DNA from: Neelides folsomi
Taxonomy: Eukaryota; Arthropoda; Collembola; Neelipleona; Neelidae
Length of the DNA stretch: 39,815 bases
Reading direction: 5' to 3'
Assembly: GCA_034687125.1 (NCBI GenBank)
Contig: JAQGBZ010000495.1
Location: 1 to 39,815 of the forward strand
Shown here: positions 1-9,435 of the stretch, piece by piece
Layout of the letters: each line of letters starts with the position of its first letter
Position numbering within the stretch: position 1 is the stretch's first letter
Program-made: the position numbers and the translations under genes
The notes under the pieces: generated by a model
Told to the model about the DNA's origin: nothing
The model's database searches: none
What the model saw: the letters and a program-made list of their open reading frames with translations, nothing else

Positions 1-1274
1 GTCGCAGGATATAGTAGTTTACTCACATTTTATTTCAACTAACCCCATTAAACATATTTTTCTTAATATAAATATATTGCATGATTTAGAAATAAATAAC
101 AAAATTATTTCAATCGGCCCCGTGCAATATATGTGACCAATTGTTAAAAATTCCCGTTTATTTAAATTTAATAAAAAAATATTTTGTAAATACAGCACTA
201 ATATTACTTTCCTATTATAAATGTAATTATTTTTAAATAAAAATATGATTATGATTACCTGGTAAAGGTGGTGAGTTGGGCATTTTGTGTTTTTTCACCA
301 TGGTGAAGGTGGTGAGTTCCCTGGTGAATCCTGAACTCACCACGATTTTCCTGTTTTTATATAGAGCTCACCATGGAGGGCCTGGTGAAAACTGGTGCAC
401 CATGGAGTCTCCATGGATAACATGGTGAATTTTCATGGAGTTCACCATGGAAAATTGCCTCCATGGTGAAGGATATATTTACATGGAGCAACAGTCCATC
501 ATTATGGGTAATGGTTAGCTGGAGATGGGAAAATATACATTACTTCACCATGATTAAAGCTAATATTGCATGGAAAATCCATGGTGCACCATGGTGTGCC
601 GAACTCGTAAATCCTTGCCCAAAAACGTTTTGCCAGATCTCATTTCCTATACCAAAAAATAACTCCTATGATTCAGGTCTGGCAAAAGAATTTTACTTGT
701 CGATCCCTGGTACTAGACAGGATATGTACACTTATTACTTACAATACAATTAGATAAATTATATACATTTTTATTTACATCCTTTATCTCGTATCGTTAG
801 ATTAAATATTAAATTTAAGTAACAAATGAAATATGTTAGGAATTAGGATAGTAGGACAGTATGCCCAGGAGTAGGAATGTTGATTGTGTATTTTCAATTT
901 ATTTCAAGTAGTTGAATAATTCAAAGCTAGACACTCGATAAATACAATTATATTATTTTGTCCAACAATTTTATTCTAGTTTTGTCCAATACTTTTAACA
1001 TTTAATCACTTTTAATTAAACGAACATACATATAAAGAAAAACTTTCTGGAATAAATTTTGAAATAATCGAATAATATTAAGTAAAAAATAAAGTTATTT
1101 AAATCATAAATTAAATAAAATTCTAAAAATTCTAAATAATTACAAAAATAAATAAAAATATTTAGCCATTATTAATAATGAATTTAATGTTTAAACATAA
1201 TGTTTATTGTATATTTTCTATATATATAATTTCAACTTACCTTTAAATTCATTTCAGGAGATTCAGAACCCAAA
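1..1274. other. Intergenic/5' region with CCATGG palindrome block
   Basis: No supported gene. Most of it is plain AT-rich DNA. Positions 259-600 differ sharply: eight CCATGG sites fall between 298 and 594, embedded in recurring TTCACC / GGTGAA / GGTGCACC words, and this block is described separately. The open frame at 463-753 runs through these repeats and I do not regard it as a gene. Just before the gene that starts at 1275, the sequence ATTTCAG/GAG at about 1252-1260 looks like a splice acceptor, so a 5' UTR intron, and perhaps an upstream non-coding exon, may lie in this region. Confidence 0.5.
259..600. repeat. Palindrome-rich CCATGG cluster
   Basis: Eight CCATGG hexamers occur at 298, 371, 400, 411, 445, 461, 579 and 589. 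Two sit in longer perfect palindromes: TTCACCATGGTGAA at 294-307 and CCATGGTGCACCATGG at 579-594. A perfect 11-bp inverted repeat pairs 309-319 (GTGGTGAGTTC) with 333-343. The spacing is irregular, so this is not a simple tandem satellite. It may be the hairpin-rich part of a non-autonomous transposon or a family of short dispersed palindromes. Confidence 0.75.
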
Positions 1275-1772
1275 ATGGATCTTGACGCATTATTTAATGA
1301 CTTGAAAATTAACGACAATGGGAGGGAGATATGTAATGCTATTAAAAGTATTCCCAATGGCTATAACCAAGATCACAGTTTAATCAATGGGATTTTGGAA
1401 GCAGAAATTGATACATTTAATAATGTATTTATAAATTATATTCGCGAAATTGATGGTTTCTTTAATAATTATTATGGAAAGCATGGTTCGGTCAACTGCG
1501 GAACAGATTACGACGTTTACACTGGAATTCGCGATAAAGCTCACGAATTGTGGCGGGAAATTGATGAAACTACAAATTATCATCTAATTTTAAAATTCAT
1601 CATCTCTCCAATTTACCAATTGCCCACTAAAGATATTATAAAAGTTCATGACCCCATTACAGGTGCAAGGTCATTTACAAAAAGAGTTCTTAATCTCGCA
1701 ATTAAATTTGCAAGTGAAAGAGCCAATTTTGTTGAAGGGTATTGGACAAAACGACAATTGGTAGATTTTTAA
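1275..1772 (+). CDS. Unrecognised 165-aa protein
   Basis: An uninterrupted frame of 165 codons begins MDLDALFNDLKINDNG and ends at a TAA stop. I do not recognise the family. The protein is soluble-looking, with no signal peptide, no membrane segment and only two cysteines. It appears mostly helical, with several aromatic and acidic stretches such as the YGKHGSVNCGTDYDVYTGIRDKAHELW region. A splice acceptor (TTTCAG/GAG) lies about 15 bases before the ATG, so the start is probably the first codon of a second exon and the first exon would be untranslated. Codon use is less AT-extreme than the flanks, which favours a real gene. It may be a lineage-specific orphan. Confidence 0.55.
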   Translation: MDLDALFNDLKINDNGREICNAIKSIPNGYNQDHSLINGILEAEIDTFNNVFINYIREIDGFFNNYYGKHGSVNCGTDYDVYTGIRDKAHELWREIDETTNYHLILKFIISPIYQLPTKDIIKVHDPITGARSFTKRVLNLAIKFASERANFVEGYWTKRQLVDF

Positions 1773-1904
1773 CTCATTTCATTTTAAAATGGAAATGAGT
1801 ACTTATGTTAGAGATATAGGCTATTTTAATGTTAGTTATGGTCATAATTGTTAATTCAGAATTCAACTTACTTTAATGATTAAACCTTAAAAACTAATTA
1901 ATAG

Positions 1905-1978
1905 GACTATTTTATTCACTGTAAATATAAGATATATTGGTTAAATAATTATTATAAATGTACTTTACAGAGCTTTAT
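1905..1978 (+). repeat. Left arm of 74-bp inverted repeat
   Basis: This 74-base segment (starting GACTAT, ending GAGCTTTAT) matches the reverse complement of 3874-3947 with only three mismatches. A TA dinucleotide lies at 1902-1903, one base outside the arm. Together the arms bracket a 2.04-kb interval that contains the whole lectin gene. Confidence 0.85.
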
Positions 1979-2114
1979 AGATTGAATTTGTTAATATAAA
2001 TTAAAATAAATGGATTTTCAGTAATTTGGAAATGGTAATTCATGAAATAAAATCTTTATTAATCTGTTTCGCCAACATTAAACTCTTTGTAATTGAAATA
2101 AATTAATTTAACAT

Positions 2115-3308
2115 TCAAGCACTAACGCAAATGAAGCGCCGACTATGGGTGCAAGGTACAGCAGCCCATTGATATCCATCAAGATTCTCTGACCAATTCA
2201 AAAGAGTAACGCATTGTCTCGATATCATGTTCATTGGTTCATAAGCGGCCCAATTACTATAAATGAATGGTCGTTGATTGCCATATTCATCCCAATAATA
2301 TTTTCCTGGTTGACTTTCATATTCAATCCCAGATGTCCAATAAAATTCCGCAGTAGGAACTAAAATAATAATTTTAATAATTAATTATAAAATCTAAATA
2401 TTTTAAGATTATTTAAAAAATTGTAGATTGATAAATTTATCAATTATCAACTTAAAGTTTAATATGTGTAAATATCAATAGTTATATCTTATATCATATC
2501 TTATGTAATATTCTTAATATTCTTAAATTCATATGCCACTTTATAATTAGATTAAATTAAATCAAATACCATTGTATTCTTTAATTATATTAGTCATTTG
2601 CTTATTCAAGATGTGGCTTGGAAGATGGATCAAATTATATCCATTCAATGAACAATAATTAAATGCATCTTCTCTGTTTACCTTTAAAATAAATAAATAT
2701 GGTTACTTTAGAATTTATATACTCTTACATTATTAAACAATTTAAATATTATTTAATCATTTAATATTAAATATTATTAATATGCATGTGATGTGTAAAG
2801 GCAAAATCACAAATCACCTCTACATACATTTTAATTCAAATAGTAATTTTAATTGTGTTTTAAATATTAAGTCATAATAAAAGTTCCAAAATCAGCTTAA
2901 TAGTTTAATATATAAACATATTGGTACTACTTTCACTTACTGGGAAAGTGCTCATATATAAAGATGACTGGATTTGAGCTTTTCCAATTGAATCAATTTT
3001 CCCGATAAATATCAATCCATTTGATTCTGTTTCTAAACATAATACACAAAGTATTGATTAATAAATGAAGAAGTAACTGTAAATTATAATTTACAAATAC
3101 AAAATAATATTAAGAACTAAATGTATAATAAAATATAATATTTTTTAAATTTTAAAGATAAAATCAAAATAACTATGAATGTATAATATAGCAACAAACT
3201 TTTTAAATAAAATTTAAAAAATATTTATTTACCATTTAACAAATGCCCATTAATCAAAGATCCCAAAATAAGGACTATAAAAGGTGCCAAAATAATCTTT
3301 ATGAACAT
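2115..3308 (-). CDS. Secreted C-type lectin-like protein
   Basis: Four exons on the minus strand: 3308-3233, 3032-2941, 2681-2570 and 2359-2115. They give 174 aa with GT-AG introns and a continuous frame. Residues 1-21 are a signal peptide (MFIKIILAPFIVLILGSLIN). A C-type lectin-like domain follows: the VNREDAFNYC helix (Cys66), FYWTSG, YYWDE, a YSNWAAYEP loop, Cys143, Cys163 and the closing RRFICVSA (Cys171). The cysteines fit the usual 66-171 and 143-163 disulfides. The calcium/sugar signature is altered: EPM replaces EPN, and WAA stands where WND is expected before Cys163. Calcium-dependent mannose binding is therefore doubtful. Likely extracellular recognition or immunity; the ligand is unknown. 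The gene sits inside a pair of inverted repeats. Confidence 0.85.
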
Positions 3309-3390
3309 TTTTAGCAACTTAACGATTAGTGTACTAGATTGTTTTTAAACAATTTCTCGGTTTGGAATCAAAATTACAACCGAATTCCTT

Positions 3391-3398
3391 TTTATATA
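3391..3398 (-). promoter_or_regulatory. TATA box of the lectin gene
   Basis: Read on the minus strand this is TATATAAA, followed by AAGG. It lies 83 bases upstream of the lectin ATG at 3308. That would place a transcription start near 3365 and leave a short 5' UTR. It is the best TATA match close to the gene. Confidence 0.5.
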
Positions 3399-3873
3399 CA
3401 TAGAAAAATTAATTAAATTTATTGCCAAGATCATTAATTGCTTAACGAATAATGTTATCAAATTTATTACCCATTGAATCTAATCACTTTGATCTAAAAT
3501 ACTTTTAAACCAGACATTTTAATCTCGAATTAACATATAATATATAACTCTACTTCGTAGTTTGAATAAGTTTGGTATTTGACATCTTAACGTGAAAATT
3601 TCATTGATAAATAATTGTCAAAGTATCTAAAAGTACCTGTACATGCGTCATCAGTCTCATCAATGAATGAACAAGTAAATAATAATACTTGTCTAGACAT
3701 AATAAAACACTTGTTAATTAATTTAACAGGATATAAATTTTTCGTCATAATAAAGAGATTATTTTTTATCCAAAATTTATTATATTATTTAATATAGATA
3801 ATCTAATATTTAATTTGTAATGGATCATTTTTTTAACGTTAAAACAACAAAATAAACACCCACCATTTAATGA

Positions 3874-3947
3874 ATAAAGCTCTGTAAAGTACATTTATAA
3901 TAATTATTTAATCAATATATCCTATATTTACAGTGAATAATATAGTC
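3874..3947 (-). repeat. Right arm of 74-bp inverted repeat
   Basis: The reverse complement of this segment equals 1905-1978 except at three positions. Its outer end reads ATAGTC and is followed by TA. It lies about 480 bp upstream of the lectin TATA box, so the promoter is also inside the repeat pair. Confidence 0.85.
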
Positions 3948-4230
3948 TATAATATCTTTTTATAATATTGGTTTAAAATAATTTCTTCATAAAATTCCCT
4001 TAAAATTCATATAATTTAAACAACTTTATCTTTATTTTTTGTTAAAGAATATAGTGCCATTCAAATTGAAACCTATATGAAAAACTCTTCCGTTTTTTGT
4101 GAAAGAATTTACCGTTTGGAATTTAGCATTGCTGTCAAATAAAATTACAAATAAAGACTACTTTGATTTGATTTAAATGAATATTCCAGAATTAGCTCTT
4201 TATTGTTAAATGAATAACTGGGAAATTCTG

Positions 4231-4300
4231 TATAAATACTTTGTTGTTTTTTATCGTTGCTCAAATTAATTCTAGATTTGAAGGAAGATGATTTTTAAAG
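4231..4300 (+). promoter_or_regulatory. Orphan TATA promoter with tiny first exon
   Basis: TATAAATA at 4231-4238 is followed about 50 bases later by an ATG at 4288. Thirteen coding bases then reach a good splice donor (AAAG/GTAAAC at 4300/4301). This looks like the start of a plus-strand gene, but no matching second exon is visible downstream. That space is occupied by a minus-strand pseudogene. It may be a relic promoter or a chance match. Confidence 0.25.
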
Positions 4301-4320
4301 GTAAACACCGTGGAATTATT

Positions 4321-4690
4321 TTAAGTTTGTTTCCAACGCTGGACAAAACTCTCGTCATCGATGTCAACGAAGGAATCGTAAAAGGCAATTTCCCTTGGCG
4401 GAACAATTAAAATTTTCAAGATTTTGTAAATGTTAGAATTCATTTTTAAATTATAATTTTCCATCATATCGTTTGCCTTCTTTTGCTCGCGAGATTTTTC
4501 CTCGATTATTTCTTTGATTGAGTTTTTGCCCTACCACAATTTTATGCAAATCTTCATAAATCGACTCGCTCAAGTTCCTTTTATTTAATGTAATTGTTTG
4601 TTTAATTAAAACTTCCGAATTTTGATCGATTTTCTTTTGGAGCTGAATTGTATTTTTTAGAGATTCTTCAATCTTTTCAAATCTAGATTC
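4321..4690 (-). pseudogene. Frameshifted coiled-coil protein remnant
   Basis: On the minus strand a splice acceptor (AATTAG/GAATC, exon start 4690) opens a Lys/Glu-rich frame beginning ESRFEKIEESLKNTIQLQKK. About 55 codons in, near 4530, this frame loses its character. The adjacent frame then continues naturally (KEIIEEKSREQKKANDMMEN, later PREIAFYDSFVDIDDESF) to a TAA stop at 4321. The switch needs a one-base change, and no plausible intron spans it. Both halves read as one helical coiled-coil protein ending in an acidic tail. I do not recognise the parent family. The break could be a true lesion or an assembly error. No upstream exon was identified. Confidence 0.5.
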
Positions 4691-5461
4691 CTAATTAATT
4701 AATTTGATATTTTCAATATCTTGGAAGAATGTATATCATATATGTAATGATAGGAGCACTCAGTAAGTAATAAAAATCAATGGGAATATGCGTAAAGTTA
4801 GGCGCACTTCATAATGTAGCGCGGGACTAAGCATTCACCCTAACCTAGGAAACAAACATTATAAACAAGCTTATTGTAGGTAGGACCTTTAGGTAGTTTA
4901 GGAGAATACAATTAAGGTCGGTGACGCAATACAAACTTGGGTCACTTTCATATTAATGAACTAATGACTCGTTTTCTCAAATGAGAGTACCAAAAGGTCA
5001 ATAGAAACGAGAGTTTAGAAAAACGCGATTTTGTTAGTCTAAAATATCAATAACAATATAATGCTTTTTTTTCAATCATATGCATTTCACTAAAGATTAG
5101 TAACAAACTAAAAACTGTAATAGTCACAATTAATCTTTTATTTAATAATCAGTAACATTAAAATCAACAAACGCTAATACACCTATACTTGAAAAATGTG
5201 ATTTAATGTTTTGTTAAATAAAAACACATTCGATTCTGTATTAAGGAATTAGTCTATTTATTATTTTCTGAATTTATTAAATTATAAATTAAACTTGTAG
5301 AAATACATACCTATAGGATATTTGCACTTGATATCTTAACATTTAATTTTTCGTAAATGAGCTAAGAGTGGTTTTTAACAATTTGATAATTAAATAGACA
5401 CAAATAAATTTTAAATAAAGTCGTTTAAATTTAATGGATAGACATTCACCCAATAACTAAT
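4691..5461. other. Intergenic, no feature seen
   Basis: AT-rich spacer between the coiled-coil pseudogene and the MYND gene. I see no coding exon, RNA gene or clear repeat. It should contain the 3' UTR of the MYND gene; AATAAA-like words are frequent but not informative at this composition. Confidence 0.5.
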
Positions 5462-6469
5462 TTAAGGTCTTGTGCAAGACATTTTATGAGATTTCCAATG
5501 GGCAGTTTGACAGTTTTTCCCGCAGTAAACCTTTATTTTGCATTTTGAGCATTTGAGAGGTTCAGCAAGAGATTTTCCGCAAAAGCTGCACCATTCAATT
5601 CCATCATTCAATTCCTTCATAAAACGCTGAACGATTCGTTTTTCAATTCTCTCCAGAGCATCAGCTATAGGTTTATGTAGTCCTACATTTAGAGTTCTTT
5701 TAAAAGCTTCAACTTTAGGATCTTTAGTAAACACTTCATCTCGAATCGACCCGGGAAATCGCTTTTTGTAATTTCCAAAATCTTCAAAGTTTCCCACAAT
5801 TTCACCCTTTTGACCTCGGTGCCCAAATTGCATTGAACTGAGGTCAAACACAAGATTCCGGTTTTTAATTCCGATGATCGTATGATCCAAATTATCCGTG
5901 AACTTGTAAATGCTCGGCACTTCAATTCCAGTATTGGCATGGGCGAATAAATATTGCTTATTCAATGTTACGATCAAGAGCTTGAATTGGAGATCGGAAA
6001 ACAAAATTTCGGTCTCATCAATTTTGCCATTGGAGAGGATTTTAGCTCGGAAACGATCTTGCTTGAATTGCTGGGCAAGTTTCGTTGTCAAATCATGAAG
6101 AGTGGTGGTCAGAATCCCGCAGGAATTTTGAAGACAAGTAATCCAAAATAAATCCTCACGTTGTTTCTTGTTCTCGAATTTCAAGTTTGGGTGGAAGTGA
6201 GTTAGAGCCGAAGAATTTCGAGTCCAAGCTAATTTAATTTTAGTGTAGTTGAGGTTTTGTAAAAAAGGCTTGCTATGAAGTTCTTGGAATGAAAAACATT
6301 CCGATGGTTTCATATTTTCTTTAATCTCTGTCACTACTGATTTCGTCATCACCATTGGCATCACGAATGGAATTGTGAGATCATTTTCTTCGATGTAGAG
6401 GTGAAGAAGATGAATTGCGACATCTTGAATGTCTAAAGTTTTCAATCCACTTTGATCTCTTCGCTCCAT
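5462..6469 (-). CDS. MYND zinc-finger protein, intronless
   Basis: A single uninterrupted frame of 335 aa starts with ATG at 6469 (MERRDQSG). Residues 294-332 form a C-terminal MYND zinc finger with spacing C-x2-C-x9-C-x2-C-x5-C-x3-C-x7-H-x3-C, beginning WCSFCGKSL and ending HWKSHKMSC. MYND fingers bind proline-rich partner motifs. The first 290 residues resemble no family I can name, and I see no SET signature, signal peptide or membrane segment. Nearly all other genes here have introns, so this one may be a retrocopy or belong to an intronless lineage-specific family. The protein is probably intracellular and its partner is unknown. Confidence 0.8.
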   Translation of the reverse strand: MERRDQSGLKTLDIQDVAIHLLHLYIEENDLTIPFVMPMVMTKSVVTEIKENMKPSECFSFQELHSKPFLQNLNYTKIKLAWTRNSSALTHFHPNLKFENKKQREDLFWITCLQNSCGILTTTLHDLTTKLAQQFKQDRFRAKILSNGKIDETEILFSDLQFKLLIVTLNKQYLFAHANTGIEVPSIYKFTDNLDHTIIGIKNRNLVFDLSSMQFGHRGQKGEIVGNFEDFGNYKKRFPGSIRDEVFTKDPKVEAFKRTLNVGLHKPIADALERIEKRIVQRFMKELNDGIEWCSFCGKSLAEPLKCSKCKIKVYCGKNCQTAHWKSHKMSCTRP

Positions 6470-8122
6470 ATTCGCCCCTTATCTAAATTTATTAATTCTC
6501 ATTGCTTCTTCATGTCTCACAGTTCAATTGCTCTCCAGACGCCGAACCAATGCAGTTCCCGGGTTTTAGAATTTTAATAAGATTATAATTTTAATCTATA
6601 GCAATTAAAATTCAAAACCCGCGAAATGCATTGGTTCAAAGTTCAGCGTCCGGAGAGTATTTGGTTTAATTCGATTAATGTAATTTAATAGAAACAATTA
6701 ATTTTTTGTATTAAATATCTTACCATATTTATAAATATAATAGATAAAAACAATGGGTAAATAATTACCTTTATGAAAGATAAAAGAAGCCAAATACAGA
6801 AGATTATGAGTCTTTGCAATAATTGTTAATTAACAATTACAGTGATGGATTTAGGATTTCTTCCCTTGCTTTTTTGCTTCACCTACTGTGCAATTGGCTT
6901 TACAACTTTACAAGGAGCTGGCTGCGATCGGCTGTGTTGTATGATCTATTCACTATTCTACCCTTTGTGTATCGGCATGTAATGGCATGTATGAATAACT
7001 GCAACTTTTCAACTTAGTATGCTAATCCTTATTTTGAATTTCCTCAAATTATAGTAGGATAGAAATTGTTGTGTTTATTGAGACAATTGCAATTTGTTCA
7101 TTAATTTATTACATTACCATATCTAATTGTAAGTTCATAGCGTCTAACATTATATTGTACCAATTAGATAAATGTAAATTATTTATAAATATATCATTTA
7201 TCATATTATATAAATGATAGATATAAGAATTTTTTATTTAAGCATAGACATCTAAAATATTAATTTATGCATTTATGAGTTATTATCATGCTGCATACTC
7301 AATTGCATTTACAATCTTTTAGCATTTAATTGCCCATATGTCCTCATTAAACTGCAGACTGTAAAAATATCTTAATCTGAACAAATAAACAAGTTATCTA
7401 ATAAAAATAGATTTTATATTATGTCATCTACCAAATATTTATGATGCACTAAATGTAATATTTAGTTAATCACATAATATGTAAAAGATAATTTTAAGTA
7501 ATCTAGTACTTAAGAAGTATAAATTGGATTGAATGAAAAACACTTATAAATAAATGCCAATCTAATACCAGGATAAAATAATAATCAAAAATCTAAATAA
7601 ATTTTCCTTATTTACATTCCCCTTATGTTTAAATAAAAAGACTATAAATTAATTCCTATCAAAATAATATTGCAAATAAATCGTTCAATATTCTTTTTAC
7701 GCACTATAACAATTTCATTCAACCTTGTCATATTTTTCTTTTAAAATTTAACCAATTCAAATTCAGAGTATTATTTTGTTTTGTGAATTGACGCCTGTGG
7801 TACTAGACTATCTGTACTGTATTAGATGGTAATTTTAATTTATTATATTGATATATGGTAAATATATTTTTCTTCGTTTATTTATAACTACTATGTATAA
7901 ATATAATTTAAATAAAAGATTCAATAATAGACTTTGACAGTTCATACAATAAAAATTTTATTATAGACACTTATCGTTTAAAAAATGATTTATTCATATT
8001 TTGTATTCTTTATGTTACAAAAACTACTATAAAAAGAATATCTCGATTGAAATAAACAATTTCGAATTTTAAAGAAGACATAAAAGTAAAGTGAAAGTGA
8101 AACATCAATTACTAATCGAGCC
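6470..8122. other. Intergenic with one hairpin element
   Basis: Apart from the inverted repeat at 6531-6657, this 1.65-kb stretch is plain AT-rich DNA. The frame at 6823-7017 lacks any recognisable motif and sits without splice or promoter context, so I leave it out. The last 100 bases should hold the promoter and 5' UTR of the cystine-knot gene. Confidence 0.45.
6531..6657. repeat. Imperfect long inverted repeat (hairpin)
   Basis: The left arm 6531-6578 (CTCTCCAGACGCCGAACC..., ending ...GGGTTTTAGAATTTTAAT) pairs with the right arm 6603-6657. The right arm read in reverse gives CTCTCCGGACGCTGAAC and then the same continuation. It carries a six-base insertion and a few substitutions. The loop is about 24 bases and AT-rich. 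The element begins about 60 bp upstream of the MYND start codon and is GC-rich compared with its surroundings. It resembles a small fold-back MITE; a structured 5' UTR or a small-RNA hairpin is also possible. Confidence 0.75.
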
Positions 8123-9435
8123 ATGATTCCAATTAACATAAAATCTGTTTTCTTGACTTTGATTATTATTATTATTGCAATTAGCAAAATTTCAAATTGT
8201 CAAACAACAACAAGAGTAAATTCTAACTTTAAATCCACTTTACTTATTTTACAGAGCTGACAAACAATAAGTTCTAACGAAATATTGTATAATAAGTATC
8301 GTATACAGTATTGAGAGATTTAGCAATAGATTTTTTATTTTACAAAGTATTTATTATATTCCCTATTTCTTAAAATCAAATTTTTCTTATTATTATTAAA
8401 GACTAGGTAGATTAATGCCAAGTACTACCAAGTATATTATTAATAGTATATGTATTATACATAGCTTTATGTAAGTTTATAATTATCACTAACTTTGATG
8501 AAATATGTACGGGACAATTTAAGTAATCGTTATAACTTTATAACAGTGTATTCAAGATGGTGCTGGTTGCGGCTATGCAGGATCTCCGAAGCCAACAACA
8601 GTGAAGCCTGGAAGTACAAGTTTAGAATGTTGTTCAGGCGTTTGTAACGCAAATGCAAAATTCCCTGCGTAAAAAAATTTTATCATCTCGACATTTAATC
8701 TCTCATTTATGTATATGTATATTTACAAATATTTAATTTGTTAAATAAATGTTGAAGTGGGGGAAGTTGCGGAGCTACAACTACAGTCGCTACAACAGCG
8801 AGCACAACTTCGACCACAACACCTACAACACCAAGTACGACTACTGTAACTACGACTTCAACAACGACGAGTACAACAACTCCCACCACAACTAGCACAA
8901 CTACACCGACAACAACCAGCACAACAACTCCAACCACTACAAGCACAACAACTTCTACAACTACGAGTACAACAACTCCAACTACAACATCTACAAGTAC
9001 AACAACGCCAACCACGACATCAACAAGTACAACGACATCTACAACAACTCCAACTACAACCAAAGTTACGCTTCCAGCGGTAAGGTTCAATTCTAATTTT
9101 TCTAACTTTTCTTTCCAATCTGACAATGATAGAAATTCTATTCTTTTTATAATTTTAATGAGTTTTGATAAAAAGTGGATTTAAATTTTAAGTGTGCTCC
9201 ATCGGGTGTTGGATGTACTCCAACTAATCCGCCAGCTGCAGAAAGAAAATGTTGTTCAGGAACTTGTAACACCAACGCTAAATTGTAATTTTTATAAAAT
9301 GAATTCTTTAAAATCACTAATTTAATTATCCAAACACTAACCTAAAAGTAAAGATAAATAAGTCGATTTATAAAATTCTTAATGGCATTTTTAACATTTC
9401 AACTTCATAGCCCACGTGGAGGAAGCTGCGCCTGA
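8123..9435 (+). CDS. Secreted Thr-rich protein with two cystine-knot-like domains
   Basis: Five exons (8123-8215, 8547-8668, 8758-9079, 9193-9284, 9411-9435) give 217 aa, with consistent phases. A signal peptide comes first (residues 1 to about 27, hydrophobic with five consecutive Ile). Two six-cysteine domains follow, both of the form C-x6-C-xn-CC-x3-C-x11-C, with n=19 in the first and 11 in the second. That is the cysteine order of inhibitor-cystine-knot peptides. Between them lies a stretch of about 90 residues that is almost only Thr, Ser and Pro, mucin-like and likely O-glycosylated. Each domain is cut by a phase-2 intron at the same place, after CCSGxCNxNAK, which indicates an ancestral domain-exon duplication. 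An extracellular role is probable: antimicrobial, inhibitor, venom-like or a matrix component. The sequence does not decide which. Confidence 0.8.
8775..9066 (+). repeat. Thr-codon repeat encoding mucin-like linker
   Basis: This is a low-complexity run of ACN codons interspersed with AGC/AGT and CCN codons. It encodes short units such as TTTPTTTST repeated imperfectly. Codons vary between units (ACA, ACT, ACC, ACG), so the repeat is kept at protein level rather than being a fresh microsatellite. Length variation between individuals would be expected. Confidence 0.85.

Noticed and set aside
463..753. 96-codon plus-strand frame
   Set aside because: It is produced by the CCATGG palindrome block and shows no domain, signal or splice context.
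3615..3797. 60-codon plus-strand frame upstream of the lectin
   Set aside because: Starts at a non-ATG codon and lacks any coding signature.
4780..4860. GCGCAC...GCGCGGG stretch considered as a tRNA or hairpin
   Set aside because: No cloverleaf could be drawn and the pairing is too short to claim.
6823..7017. 64-codon hydrophobic frame
   Set aside because: Isolated, no promoter or splice support, and typical of chance frames in AT-rich DNA.
8707..9126. Long minus-strand Val-rich frame
   Set aside because: It is the antisense shadow of the Thr-codon repeat in the cystine-knot gene; poly-Thr reads as Val/Gly in reverse.
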